The notes under the pieces are model-generated. The model searched no databases. It was not told the origin of the DNA and saw only the letters and a program-made list of their open reading frames with translations. From contig DJYK01000028.1 of NCBI GenBank assembly GCA_002450095.1, positions 107,949 through 171,948 of the forward strand: a DNA stretch of 64,000 bases, given 5' to 3'. Of the stretch, positions 18,350 to 26,229 are shown one piece after another (the stretch's first letter is position 1; each line of letters begins with the position of its first letter). Source of the DNA: Mageeibacillus sp. UBA6980 (GTDB taxonomy: Bacteria; Bacillota; Clostridia; Saccharofermentanales; Saccharofermentanaceae). Both the position numbers and the translations under genes were made by a program.

Positions 18350-19261
18350 ATGGGACTTAGACTTAAGATAATAATAAATCCTTCCTCGGGAAGGGAGACA
18401 GCGTTGTCAGATCTTGACAATGTATTGATGTACCTGTCGGGAAGCGGCAATCTTTCCCGCTCTGATATCTGCTACACCGCAGGAAGGTACGATGCTATGA
18501 ATTTTGCCATGAACACCGATCCGTCAGAATACGATGCGATAGTCGCATTGGGAGGAGACGGAACGGTTAACGAAGTCGTCACCGGCATGATGAAAGGCGG
18601 GATCGACCTGCCACTCGCGATATACACGTGCGGGACCGTAAACGACTTCGCGACTATCAACAAACTTCCGCTCGAGGCATCGGATTTTGCAAGGATGCTT
18701 CTGAACCCCTCATATATCAAGGTCGACTGCGGCAAGGTAAATGATGACTATTTTCTCAACGTCGTCGCCGGCGGACTTCTGACAGAGGTCGCTTACAAGA
18801 CCAATTCCGACGTCAAGACAATGATAGGTCCTGCGGCTTACTGGCTGTCAGCGATGAAGGATCTGCCCTCGCTTAACCGATCCTTCCACGTGAAGATAAC
18901 ATCGAACAATGAAACATATGAAGAGGATCTCATCCTGTTCATGATCTCAAATACGTCCAGCGTCGGAGGATTCCGCACACTCATATCAAATGCCGAGATA
19001 ACCGACGGAAAACTGGATCTTTTCGCCATACGCAAGATGGACCCCTTAGAGGTCGTACCGCTGCTCGGAAGCTTTGTCGTCGGAGACCATATCAACAGCG
19101 ACAAGATACTCTATATCCAATCTGATGAGATCGTTATCGAATCCGACGAATCGATCGTTCTCGACATCGACGGCGAGCAGGGATCGTCTCTTCCCGCCCG
19201 CATCAACTGTATTAAGGAAGCTATCACGCTAATAGTTCCCGGCAAGGAGGAACCGCTTTGA
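18350..19261 (+). CDS. Diacylglycerol kinase-type lipid kinase (YegS/DgkB family)
   Basis: A 303-residue cytoplasmic lipid kinase. It begins with the family strand LKIIINPSSG and carries the nucleotide-binding motif GGDGTVNEV (about 65-73). The C-terminal half has the expected beta-rich domain ending with DGEQG. It would phosphorylate diacylglycerol (recycling lipid released by lipoteichoic acid synthesis) or a related lipid. No Shine-Dalgarno sequence precedes the ATG; TGTTAAAGT, an extended -10-like sequence, ends nine bases before it. The stop overlaps the TTG of the next gene (TTGA). Length is standard. Confidence 0.88.
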   Translation: MGLRLKIIINPSSGRETALSDLDNVLMYLSGSGNLSRSDICYTAGRYDAMNFAMNTDPSEYDAIVALGGDGTVNEVVTGMMKGGIDLPLAIYTCGTVNDFATINKLPLEASDFARMLLNPSYIKVDCGKVNDDYFLNVVAGGLLTEVAYKTNSDVKTMIGPAAYWLSAMKDLPSLNRSFHVKITSNNETYEEDLILFMISNTSSVGGFRTLISNAEITDGKLDLFAIRKMDPLEVVPLLGSFVVGDHINSDKILYIQSDEIVIESDESIVLDIDGEQGSSLPARINCIKEAITLIVPGKEEPL

Positions 19262-20946
19262 AAAAGAACAGGGATAACAAGAATAAGAGCATAAGAAGGA
19301 CTCCGGACTTTGAATTGCCCGAGAACAGTGCCGAGAGCCGCGTCGAGGTCTTATCGGATCTTACCGAGAACGACTCACAAGACCGGGACGAAGATGATAC
19401 CGAAGAGAGTATGTTATCGGATTCTCCGGCACCGATGAAGGAAGAGGTCGTTAGAAACGACATCGCTCCGGTAAAGCTGGATCTTCTTCCTGACAAGAAT
19501 GACATAACGTCAAGAGCACCGGTCACAAGAGGATCCGTAAAGAGCATCACATTCCTCGTCATCGCTTCGCTTCTCGTTCTCGCTACGGTGGCCGCATCGC
19601 TGTTCTATAACGCAGGCATCAAGGAGAAACTGCAAAGCCCTCTTACGATAGGCGGCAAGCCCGTTGACAGTGCGGAGTTCAGCTTCATGTACCACTATAT
19701 CCTCATCGATAACGGTGTCGATATATTCGCTTCCGAGACCCCGGAGATGCTCGCCTCCCCTTCGGTCGATGAGAACTTTGCCACGAACAGGGACTACTTC
19801 CTGGATCTGACGGCTCAGCAGATGCAGCTTACGGAGCTTCTTTACGACGACGCTTCGGCGCACGGCTATGAGATCGAGCAGAAGCATTACGACCTCGCAA
19901 GAGCATATATAGACTGGCTTCAGACCAAGGCCGACGAACTCGGCGTGGATCTTACCACTTACATAAGAGGCGTATTCGGAGATCAGGTCGACGAACAGGT
20001 CATCCTCGGAGCCCTCGCGAAGATGTATTTTACAGAAGATTATTCGTCCAATGCGAAGCTTGAGGAGTTGCAGGCTACGGATGAGCAGGCTGAAGAAGCG
20101 TATAACAACAACCCGAATGCGTATGATGAAGTATCCTATAAGCTCCTTCGAATAAGATACGAGCAAAGAGATCAGGCGTTCATCGACACGGCCAACCTAC
20201 ACGCCAACCAGATAATCGAACAGATGGGACACGATCCTTCAAACTTCGAACAGATCGCCGCGCAGTATTTCTCGGGTGAAGCAAGATCCATACTCCAGCT
20301 TCCCGACTCGACATTGACCGAAGGCGCGAGATACGATGACTTTACACATACGGACTTCAGAGACTGGCTGTTCGACAGTACAAGGATCTCGGGAGATTCG
20401 GTGATCTTCAACGATGCGGACGGATTCCCGATAATCCTCGTGTTCGTCGACAGAGTAAGACAGACGATACCTCTGCGCGACGTTCGAATGGTCGAAGTGC
20501 TCATCAACAACAACGCTGACGATCTGACTCCCGGATTCGATATAGCGAATGCACAGCAGGTCGCGCAGGAGATCTACGATACGATTGGTGTATTCGGCGA
20601 AGAGACCGACGTACAGACGATCGAGAATCTCTATAATGACGATATCATCAACGGTAATATAGTGATCACTCACAGCCGCGACACATATCCCGGTAAGTAT
20701 GAGGGTATCCTTAACGAATGGATATTCTCCGACACGAGAGTCGCGGGAGACAAGGCATTCCTCGAGACCGATACGGGCTATTACATCGTATATCTCGTAG
20801 GAATATCCGAGAATCCCGAATGGTATGACAGAGTAAACAGCTTCGTTCGAATGAGAAACTATCAGGCCTTCCTCAATGAGACCATAAGCGCCTACGCTTA
20901 TGAATTCAATCAGACGGGACTCGACAAGATAGCGGACGTGCCTTAA
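19258..20946 (+). CDS. Membrane-anchored SurA/PrsA-like protein with two degenerate parvulin-like units
   Basis: A 562-residue protein: an acidic and charged cytoplasmic tail (1-94), a membrane helix (95-117), and an extracytoplasmic region with a SurA-N-like helical part (about 120-285) and two parvulin-like units (about 290-400 and 406-515). The units share a repeated motif, WLFDSTRISGD (370-380) and WIFSDTRVAGD (488-498), each followed by a strand. The helical part and units match foldases such as PrsA, but the parvulin active-site residues are not clear, so it may be a chaperone rather than an isomerase. The TTG start is supported by AAGGAGG seven bases upstream; the gene overlaps the kinase stop. 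Confidence 0.65.
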   Translation: MKKNRDNKNKSIRRTPDFELPENSAESRVEVLSDLTENDSQDRDEDDTEESMLSDSPAPMKEEVVRNDIAPVKLDLLPDKNDITSRAPVTRGSVKSITFLVIASLLVLATVAASLFYNAGIKEKLQSPLTIGGKPVDSAEFSFMYHYILIDNGVDIFASETPEMLASPSVDENFATNRDYFLDLTAQQMQLTELLYDDASAHGYEIEQKHYDLARAYIDWLQTKADELGVDLTTYIRGVFGDQVDEQVILGALAKMYFTEDYSSNAKLEELQATDEQAEEAYNNNPNAYDEVSYKLLRIRYEQRDQAFIDTANLHANQIIEQMGHDPSNFEQIAAQYFSGEARSILQLPDSTLTEGARYDDFTHTDFRDWLFDSTRISGDSVIFNDADGFPIILVFVDRVRQTIPLRDVRMVEVLINNNADDLTPGFDIANAQQVAQEIYDTIGVFGEETDVQTIENLYNDDIINGNIVITHSRDTYPGKYEGILNEWIFSDTRVAGDKAFLETDTGYYIVYLVGISENPEWYDRVNSFVRMRNYQAFLNETISAYAYEFNQTGLDKIADVP

Positions 20947-20969
20947 GCAACAAGATAAATAAAAGAGCA

Positions 20970-20995
20970 AATAGCGGGGTCATATCCCCGCTATT
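20970..20995. terminator. Bidirectional terminator overlapping the 3' end of the small ORF
   Basis: A perfect ATAGCGGGG/CCCCGCTAT stem with a six-base loop lies between the convergent parvulin-like and htrA transcripts. Half of the stem is inside the last codons of the 41-residue ORF on the minus strand. A U-rich but interrupted tail follows on the minus strand. Confidence 0.75.
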
Positions 20996-21105
20996 ATTAA
21001 TGCGATCATTGACATTATGAAGGTAAAGCCTACTGATATCGCAAGGACCAATGCCATTATCTTTACCCACGGTTTCTTCTTACTTTTGTTACTGTACTGC
21101 GTCAT
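20980..21105 (-). CDS. 41-residue single-span membrane peptide, coupled to htrA
   Basis: The reading frame encodes MTQYSNKSKKKPW, then a hydrophobic helix (about 15-40) to the C-terminus. The Lys-rich N-terminus should stay in the cytoplasm. It starts within the last 17 bases of htrA, with GGAG six bases before the ATG, so it is probably translated by coupling. It resembles the very short DUF4044-type membrane peptides in layout (basic N-terminus, single helix), though I cannot assign it with confidence. Its final codons form the left arm of the operon terminator. It is too short for routine gene calling. Confidence 0.62.
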   Translation of the reverse strand: MTQYSNKSKKKPWVKIMALVLAISVGFTFIMSMIALIIAGI

Positions 21106-22312
21106 TTGAATCTCCGACCACCAAAGTTAATTCTATCGTGCGACCGTTACGCTCGACGACGACAGGTATCTCATCACCGGGCTCGTGAGAATCGCGCACG
21201 TCAATAATATCATCAGAAGAGGTAATTTGCACACCGTCGATAGAAATTATCATATCCCCTTCCTTTAATCCGGCAAGATCCGAGGGTCCGTTCTGGTCAA
21301 CTCCGGCAACATAAGCACCCGCAATCGCACCGTAATATGCATTGGAAGCGACATTGCCCACCGTAACTCCGAGATAAGGTCGTCCTGATACATAGCCGTA
21401 ATGGATCAGTGACTCTATAACTTCCGTTACATCCGAGATCGGAATGGCGAATCCCAGACCTTCGGCTGTCGATACTTTCGCATTGGTAACGCCGATCACC
21501 TCGCCGAAGGAATTGATCAGAGGGCCGCCGCTGTTACCGCTGTTGACGGATGCGTCCGTCTGAATCAGGTCCATGGTGTATCCGTTGTTGTTGACCGATC
21601 TGTCCAGAGCGGAAACGACGCCTACCGTAACCGTTCCTTCGAGCCTTCCGAGAGGATTTCCTATGGCTACCACGAGTTCTCCGACCTGGAGCATATCGGA
21701 ATCGCCGAGAGTTACGCAGGGGTACGGTCCTTCTTCCCCGTCGGCCTTAAGGACTGCTATATCCGTCTGAGGATCCGATCCTACGACCTCAGCATGAACC
21801 GGCACCTCGCGTCCCGGAATGTTAAGGATGATCCCGTAATCCGAGCCCTCCTCGATGTCGCTCACCAGATGGTCGTTTGTCACAAGGTAACCTTCTTCGC
21901 TTATAAAGAAACCGCTTCCCGAGAATACCGGAGTTCCGGGATTGTCTTCCGTAACATCCTGCATGATATAGATCGACACGGTAGCGGGACTTACAAGCCT
22001 TGCTATCTCTACGGTACTCAATGTCTCCTTATCGGGATCGGTTACGCTCGCAGCACGCTCGAGTGAGAACTCGGGATCTGCCACAGGGCAGACCGTGCGC
22101 TCGCTCGGCTCGTCTTCGTCAGACACTTCCACCGTGTTTTCAGTTCTTCCCGTATAACTCATTATGCCGGTCGAACCAGACGCGAGTCTTAATACATAGA
22201 TGGTCTGAAGCATGGAAAAGACAATGCAGCTCACTGTTACTATTATAAGAAATGGAACAAGAAAACCGCCTTTCTTCTCCTTACCGATCTTATTGTTTTC
22301 TACTTCACTCAT
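21089..22312 (-). CDS. htrA: HtrA/DegP-family membrane-anchored serine protease
   Basis: A 407-residue protease anchored by an N-terminal helix (18-42). The trypsin-like domain has the catalytic triad His148 (in TNDHLV), Asp184 (in QTDIAV) and Ser261 (in NSGNSGGPL). A PDZ domain follows (about 305-400). It degrades or refolds misfolded exported proteins at the outer face of the membrane. The gene has its own near-consensus promoter (22353-22380) and the ribosome site AGGTG seven bases before the ATG. It is followed by the coupled 41-residue ORF. Confidence 0.95.
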   Translation of the reverse strand: MSEVENNKIGKEKKGGFLVPFLIIVTVSCIVFSMLQTIYVLRLASGSTGIMSYTGRTENTVEVSDEDEPSERTVCPVADPEFSLERAASVTDPDKETLSTVEIARLVSPATVSIYIMQDVTEDNPGTPVFSGSGFFISEEGYLVTNDHLVSDIEEGSDYGIILNIPGREVPVHAEVVGSDPQTDIAVLKADGEEGPYPCVTLGDSDMLQVGELVVAIGNPLGRLEGTVTVGVVSALDRSVNNNGYTMDLIQTDASVNSGNSGGPLINSFGEVIGVTNAKVSTAEGLGFAIPISDVTEVIESLIHYGYVSGRPYLGVTVGNVASNAYYGAIAGAYVAGVDQNGPSDLAGLKEGDMIISIDGVQITSSDDIIDVRDSHEPGDEIPVVVERNGRTIELTLVVGDSNDAVQ

Positions 22313-22352
22313 ATATTTTCACCTCTTCGGCGTAGATGATAAACCTTTATTG

Positions 22353-22380
22353 ATTATAAATAACGGCAAAACTATGTCAA
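22353..22380 (-). promoter_or_regulatory. Strong sigma-A promoter of htrA
   Basis: Minus-strand TTGACA (22375-22380), a 16-nt spacer and TATAAT (22353-22358): both hexamers match consensus exactly. It lies right behind the yigZ stop codon, so htrA is transcribed independently. Confidence 0.85.
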
Positions 22381-22382
22381 AA

Positions 22383-23024
22383 TCACGTTAAATCTACGAA
22401 AGTCCTGATAAGGGCGCTTCCGGCCTTTACCGCTGTGACGCGTCCGAAGCTTCTGTCCTCCACAAATGAGATGAGATCATCCGATCTGTCCTTGGGGCAT
22501 GTAACGGTTACTTTAACATCTTCGCCATACTCGGGGTCTTCGACGCACCAGCCGTCAGTCTTAAGCGCGTAGATCAGTTTCTCGGCCATATCGTAACCCA
22601 TAGGCAGAATATACTTTTCACCTTCGGTGATCCTCACAAGCCCCGAAGATTCCGCTGCAAGACCGGCTGCTTCGCCGTAAGCTCTGACGAGTCCTCCCTT
22701 GCCCAAAAGGATCCCGCCGAAATACCTCGTAACGGTTATGACCGCGTTGCTGATGTCTTTCTTTGTAAGGATATTTAAGATCGGCATGCCGCCTGTGCCC
22801 GAGGGTTCCCCGTCGTCGCTGTATTTTTGCATGAATGTTCCGTTGCTTATACGCCAGGCATAGCAGACGTGTCTGGCATCGGGATAAGTCTGCCTTATCT
22901 TCGAGACAAACCGCTCAGCCTCATCGGCACTTGTGACCTCGCGGCTGTTGCCTATAAATTCTGATCTTGAGATCTCTATCCTGGATTCACCCTCACGGGC
23001 GAAAGTTATATATTCTTCCGACAA
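22383..23024 (-). CDS. yigZ: YigZ/IMPACT family protein
   Basis: A 213-residue protein. The N-terminal IMPACT domain is recognisable from SEFIG (about 20-24), DARHVCYAW (about 49-57), SDDGEPSGTGG (about 70-80) and TRYFGGILLGKGGLVRAY (about 98-115), followed by a ferredoxin-like DUF1949 domain. The molecular role of bacterial YigZ is not firmly established; relatives are linked to translation control. The start codon is TTG; AAGGAG is 11 bases upstream inside the end of the Nudix gene, which ends two bases before. The two genes form a short operon. Confidence 0.92.
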   Translation of the reverse strand: MSEEYITFAREGESRIEISRSEFIGNSREVTSADEAERFVSKIRQTYPDARHVCYAWRISNGTFMQKYSDDGEPSGTGGMPILNILTKKDISNAVITVTRYFGGILLGKGGLVRAYGEAAGLAAESSGLVRITEGEKYILPMGYDMAEKLIYALKTDGWCVEDPEYGEDVKVTVTCPKDRSDDLISFVEDRSFGRVTAVKAGSALIRTFVDLT

Positions 23025-23026
23025 GC

Positions 23027-23440
23027 TCAGCCTAACTCCTTATATTTCTGATAAGCCATGAGGAGAAGGGATTTATCCTGACTGTAGGTAACTTTATCCA
23101 TCGCGGTCTTGATATCAAAGAACTTGGCGTTCAGTATATTCTCTTCCCTGTTAGGCTCGGTCTTGGTATCGGGAGAAGTCATGATAAACCAAGAGATATT
23201 ATTATGAACGGGCTTTCTTCTTGTTATGGAGTAGAACTCATAATGAGTCTTACCGCACGGGGCTATCACCTTCGCATCGACGCCGGTCTCGAGCTTGACC
23301 CGCCGTATGACGACCTCGGTTATCTTCTGATTGACTCTTATGACACCTTTGGGAAATGCCCATTCGTGCTTATCATTCTCAATCATTAGGACCTTATCTT
23401 CGCAAAAAACTATTCCGCCGGTACAGTTTCTGATGAGCAT
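23027..23440 (-). CDS. Nudix-fold protein with degenerate Nudix box
   Basis: A 137-residue Nudix-fold protein. The Nudix box would be GX5EX7REUXEEXGU; here it begins at Gly32 (FPKGV) and reads Q for the first Glu, R-R for R-E and L-E for E-E, so only one of the metal-binding glutamates remains. Hydrolase activity is therefore doubtful; a ligand-binding or structural role is more likely. It starts with ATG (MLIRNCTGG) and lies just before yigZ in the same direction. The fold call is secure from WAFPKG and the overall spacing; the substrate is unknown. Confidence 0.8.
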   Translation of the reverse strand: MLIRNCTGGIVFCEDKVLMIENDKHEWAFPKGVIRVNQKITEVVIRRVKLETGVDAKVIAPCGKTHYEFYSITRRKPVHNNISWFIMTSPDTKTEPNREENILNAKFFDIKTAMDKVTYSQDKSLLLMAYQKYKELG

Positions 23441-23488
23441 ACCCGTTTCTCCTTCTCATTATTAAAATAATTTTATCATCAAATAAGG

Positions 23489-23494
23489 TATAAT
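23489..23494 (+). promoter_or_regulatory. -10 element of a probably leaderless transcript
   Basis: A perfect TATAAT ends seven bases before the ATG at 23502, with no ribosome site between them. The -35 region is A/T-rich and not recognisable. Confidence 0.6.
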
Positions 23495-23501
23495 TTCTAT
23501 T

Positions 23502-24851
23502 ATGATCAATGACAATAGAAAATATGACACATCAGAGCTTCGAAGAAAAGAGAGGGGAGACTCTTATCAAAGAAGACTCGCCTTTCTCCAGAAGCTCTTT
23601 ATATCGCTTCTCGTATGCGCGGTCGTAGTCGGTCTCGTATTTATAGGAATACTCATAGGGAGCAAGAAGGCAGGCACATCGGAAAGCTCGCAGAACTTAG
23701 GCGGGATCCCCCTGCTCGACGGATCCATAGAGGCACCGACGACAACCGAACCGTATACGGTTACGGAATATCTTGAAGACTCCGATCTCGCACTTAATAT
23801 GTGGGGACCTCTTACGCCGGCCGAGAACCCCGTGCCTTACGAGCATGTGCCCGTAAGAGGTATATACGTCGGACCGGCGTCCAACCTCGAGGAATGCTTT
23901 ACTCTCGCCGAGAATTCCGAGATCAACACTTTCGTTATTGACCTTAAAGAGGCCGAGGGCGTGCTCTTTGACACGACCAACGAACTCGCACTGGCGACGA
24001 GCACCGTCTCGGGATACTATAACCTCGGCGAAGTTGTGGAACAATGCCACGCGCACGGAATCAGGGTAATAGGACGTATCGTCTGCTTCAAAGATCCCAA
24101 TCTCGCGGCGGCTCACCCGGAACTGTCGATAAGAGACAGCGCCGGCAATACTCTCTTCTTTAATTCCGAAGGAGGCAGAGCGTTCCTCGATCCCTATAAC
24201 CCGGACAACTGGGAATATCTCATAGAGCTCGCGGAAGAAGCGATAGGCCGGGGCGTTGACGAGATACAGTTCGACTATATAAGATTCCCGACAGGCGGAA
24301 CGACCACGGGCAACGAGCCTTACTTCGGAATGGAAGGAACTATCCCGGAGAAGGCCGAAGCGATCAACCGTTTTGTCAGGACCGCGAGAGTCAGGATACA
24401 GGATACGCTCGGTATCCCGATGTCGGCCGATGTCTTCGGCATCATACTCACATCCGAATACGACGGAAGGAACCTGGGACAGGACTGGATGACGATCGGT
24501 CTTGCCGGTGAAGACTCTGTCTGTCCGATGATCTATCCTTCGCACTACGCTCTCGGCACCATGATCGGCGGGATCACCTTCGATAAGCCCGATCTTTACC
24601 CTTATGACATCATGGTCGCGGTACTCTCACAGGGAAGTTCGGCCTGGTATCAGGAAGGATACTGTACCGTAAGGCCTTATGTTCAGGCATTCACCGCATA
24701 TTACCTCGGAGACGGCAATTACTTAGAATACGATTATGAGGCGATAAACGCCCAGATAAGAGCCATTCAGGACTTACGACTCGACGAGTACATACTCTGG
24801 AACGCATCTGTCATCTACCCCGAAGGCAACTACGGTGGTAACGAAGACTGA
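23502..24851 (+). CDS. DUF4015-type putative glycoside hydrolase, membrane-anchored
   Basis: A 449-residue protein with a short cytoplasmic tail, one membrane helix (about 33-53) and an exported TIM-barrel domain (about 110-445). Motifs FVIDLKEAEG, RIVCFKDP and DEIQFDYIRFP are those of the DUF4015/GHL putative glycoside hydrolases; the conserved Asp in QFDYIRFP is a likely catalytic or substrate residue. The role would be at the cell surface, acting on a polysaccharide. There is no Shine-Dalgarno sequence; the -10 box ends seven bases before ATG. Confidence 0.83.
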   Translation: MINDNRKYDTSELRRKERGDSYQRRLAFLQKLFISLLVCAVVVGLVFIGILIGSKKAGTSESSQNLGGIPLLDGSIEAPTTTEPYTVTEYLEDSDLALNMWGPLTPAENPVPYEHVPVRGIYVGPASNLEECFTLAENSEINTFVIDLKEAEGVLFDTTNELALATSTVSGYYNLGEVVEQCHAHGIRVIGRIVCFKDPNLAAAHPELSIRDSAGNTLFFNSEGGRAFLDPYNPDNWEYLIELAEEAIGRGVDEIQFDYIRFPTGGTTTGNEPYFGMEGTIPEKAEAINRFVRTARVRIQDTLGIPMSADVFGIILTSEYDGRNLGQDWMTIGLAGEDSVCPMIYPSHYALGTMIGGITFDKPDLYPYDIMVAVLSQGSSAWYQEGYCTVRPYVQAFTAYYLGDGNYLEYDYEAINAQIRAIQDLRLDEYILWNASVIYPEGNYGGNED

Positions 24852-24857
24852 AATATG

Positions 24858-24866
24858 TGATACAAT
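24858..24866 (+). promoter_or_regulatory. Extended -10 of serS
   Basis: TGATACAAT (TG-n-TACAAT) lies about 45 nt before the serS ATG. The leader is only about 40 nt, too short for a T-box riboswitch. Confidence 0.45.
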
Positions 24867-24910
24867 GTGTGTTTGTTATATAGTTTATTAATATATATCG
24901 GAGGAAATAT

Positions 24911-26200
24911 ATGTTAGATATTAAACTTCTTAGAACAGATCCCGACATCGTAAGGGAGAACATCAAGAAGAAATTCCAGGATGAGAAACTTCCCCTCGTG
25001 GACGAAGTTATCGCTCTCGACAAGGAATACAGAGAAGCAAAGCAGAAGGCTGAGGGACTTCGTAATAAGCGTAATGTAGTCTCCAAGGAGATCGGTATGC
25101 TCATGGGCCAGGGCAAGAAGGACGAGGCCATGGCCAAGAAGAGCGAAGTTACGGATATGGCCGCTGAGCTCGAAGCGCTCTCAGTTAAAGAGACGGAGCT
25201 CGAAGAAGAGATCCGTAAGAGAATGCTCGTTATCCCGAATATCATCGATCCTTCCGTACCGATAGGCAAGGACGACTCCGAGAATGTCGAGAACGAGAGA
25301 TTCGGCGAACCCCTCGTCCCTGACTTCGAGATCCCGTATCACGTAGATATAATGGAAAAGCTCGACGGCATCGAACTCGATCCCGCGCGTGACACATCCG
25401 GTAACGGTTTCTACTATCTTAAGGGTGACATAGCTAGACTTCATTCCGCATGTCTCTCCTATGCAAGAGACTTCATGATCGACAGAGGATTCACATACTA
25501 TATTCCTCCTTACATGATCAGATCTTCCGTAGTTACGGGCGTTATGTCTTTTGCCGAGATGGAGAACATGATGTACAAGATCGAGGGCGAAGACCTCTAC
25601 CTCATCGGTACTTCCGAGCACTCAATGATCGGTAAGTTCATTGATTCAATTATCGACGAAGATAAGCTTCCCCAGACACTGACATCCTACTCTCCCTGCT
25701 TCCGTAAGGAAGTCGGCGCACACGGCATCGAGGAGAGGGGAGTTTACAGGATCCACCAGTTCGAGAAGCAGGAGATGATCGTCGTCTGCAAGCCCGAAGA
25801 CTCCATGAAGTGGTACGACATTCTTTGGAAGAATACTGTTGATTATTTCAGATCTTTGGATATCCCCGTAAGAACACTCGAGTGTTGCTCCGGCGACCTC
25901 GCTGACCTGAAGGTCAAGTCCTGCGATGTTGAAGCATGGTCACCCCGTCAGAAGAAGTATTTTGAGGTCGGTTCCTGTTCTAATCTGGGTGATGCTCAGG
26001 CCAGAAGACTTAAGATCAGGATCAAGGGCCCTAACGGAACTTATCTTGCTCATACATTGAACAACACATGCGTTGCTCCGCCGAGAATGCTCATCGCCTT
26101 CCTCGAGAACAACCTTAACGAGGACGGCTCGATCAGGATCCCCGAGGTTCTGAGGCCTTATATGGGAGGCAAATCGGTAATAGAAGTACCCAACAAGTGA
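24911..26200 (+). CDS. serS: Seryl-tRNA synthetase
   Basis: A 429-residue class II synthetase that charges tRNA-Ser. The N-terminal long antiparallel coiled-coil arm (about 30-105) precedes the catalytic domain. Motif 2 is visible as FRKEVGAHGIEERG-like (about 256-270), followed by HQFEKQEM, and motif 3 as NGTYLAHTLNNTCVAPPRML (near 383-402). The start has GGAGG seven bases upstream. It ends just before a strong bidirectional terminator. Length is standard. Confidence 0.97.
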   Translation: MLDIKLLRTDPDIVRENIKKKFQDEKLPLVDEVIALDKEYREAKQKAEGLRNKRNVVSKEIGMLMGQGKKDEAMAKKSEVTDMAAELEALSVKETELEEEIRKRMLVIPNIIDPSVPIGKDDSENVENERFGEPLVPDFEIPYHVDIMEKLDGIELDPARDTSGNGFYYLKGDIARLHSACLSYARDFMIDRGFTYYIPPYMIRSSVVTGVMSFAEMENMMYKIEGEDLYLIGTSEHSMIGKFIDSIIDEDKLPQTLTSYSPCFRKEVGAHGIEERGVYRIHQFEKQEMIVVCKPEDSMKWYDILWKNTVDYFRSLDIPVRTLECCSGDLADLKVKSCDVEAWSPRQKKYFEVGSCSNLGDAQARRLKIRIKGPNGTYLAHTLNNTCVAPPRMLIAFLENNLNEDGSIRIPEVLRPYMGGKSVIEVPNK

Positions 26201-26205
26201 TCAAC

Positions 26206-26229
26206 AAACGGCTGCCACGGCAGCCGTTT
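26206..26229. terminator. Bidirectional terminator between serS and the ABC transporter gene
   Basis: A 10-bp perfect stem AAACGGCTGC/GCAGCCGTTT with a four-base loop and a T-rich right flank (TTTTATTTT). It overlaps the last codon of the convergent ABC gene and would terminate both transcripts. Confidence 0.88.

Noticed and set aside
19510..20166. 218-residue minus-strand ORF
   Set aside because: Antisense to the parvulin-like gene, which has a strong ribosome site and signal-anchor.
24852..24910. T-box riboswitch before serS
   Set aside because: The gap is only 59 bases, too short for a T-box, and no T-box sequence is visible.
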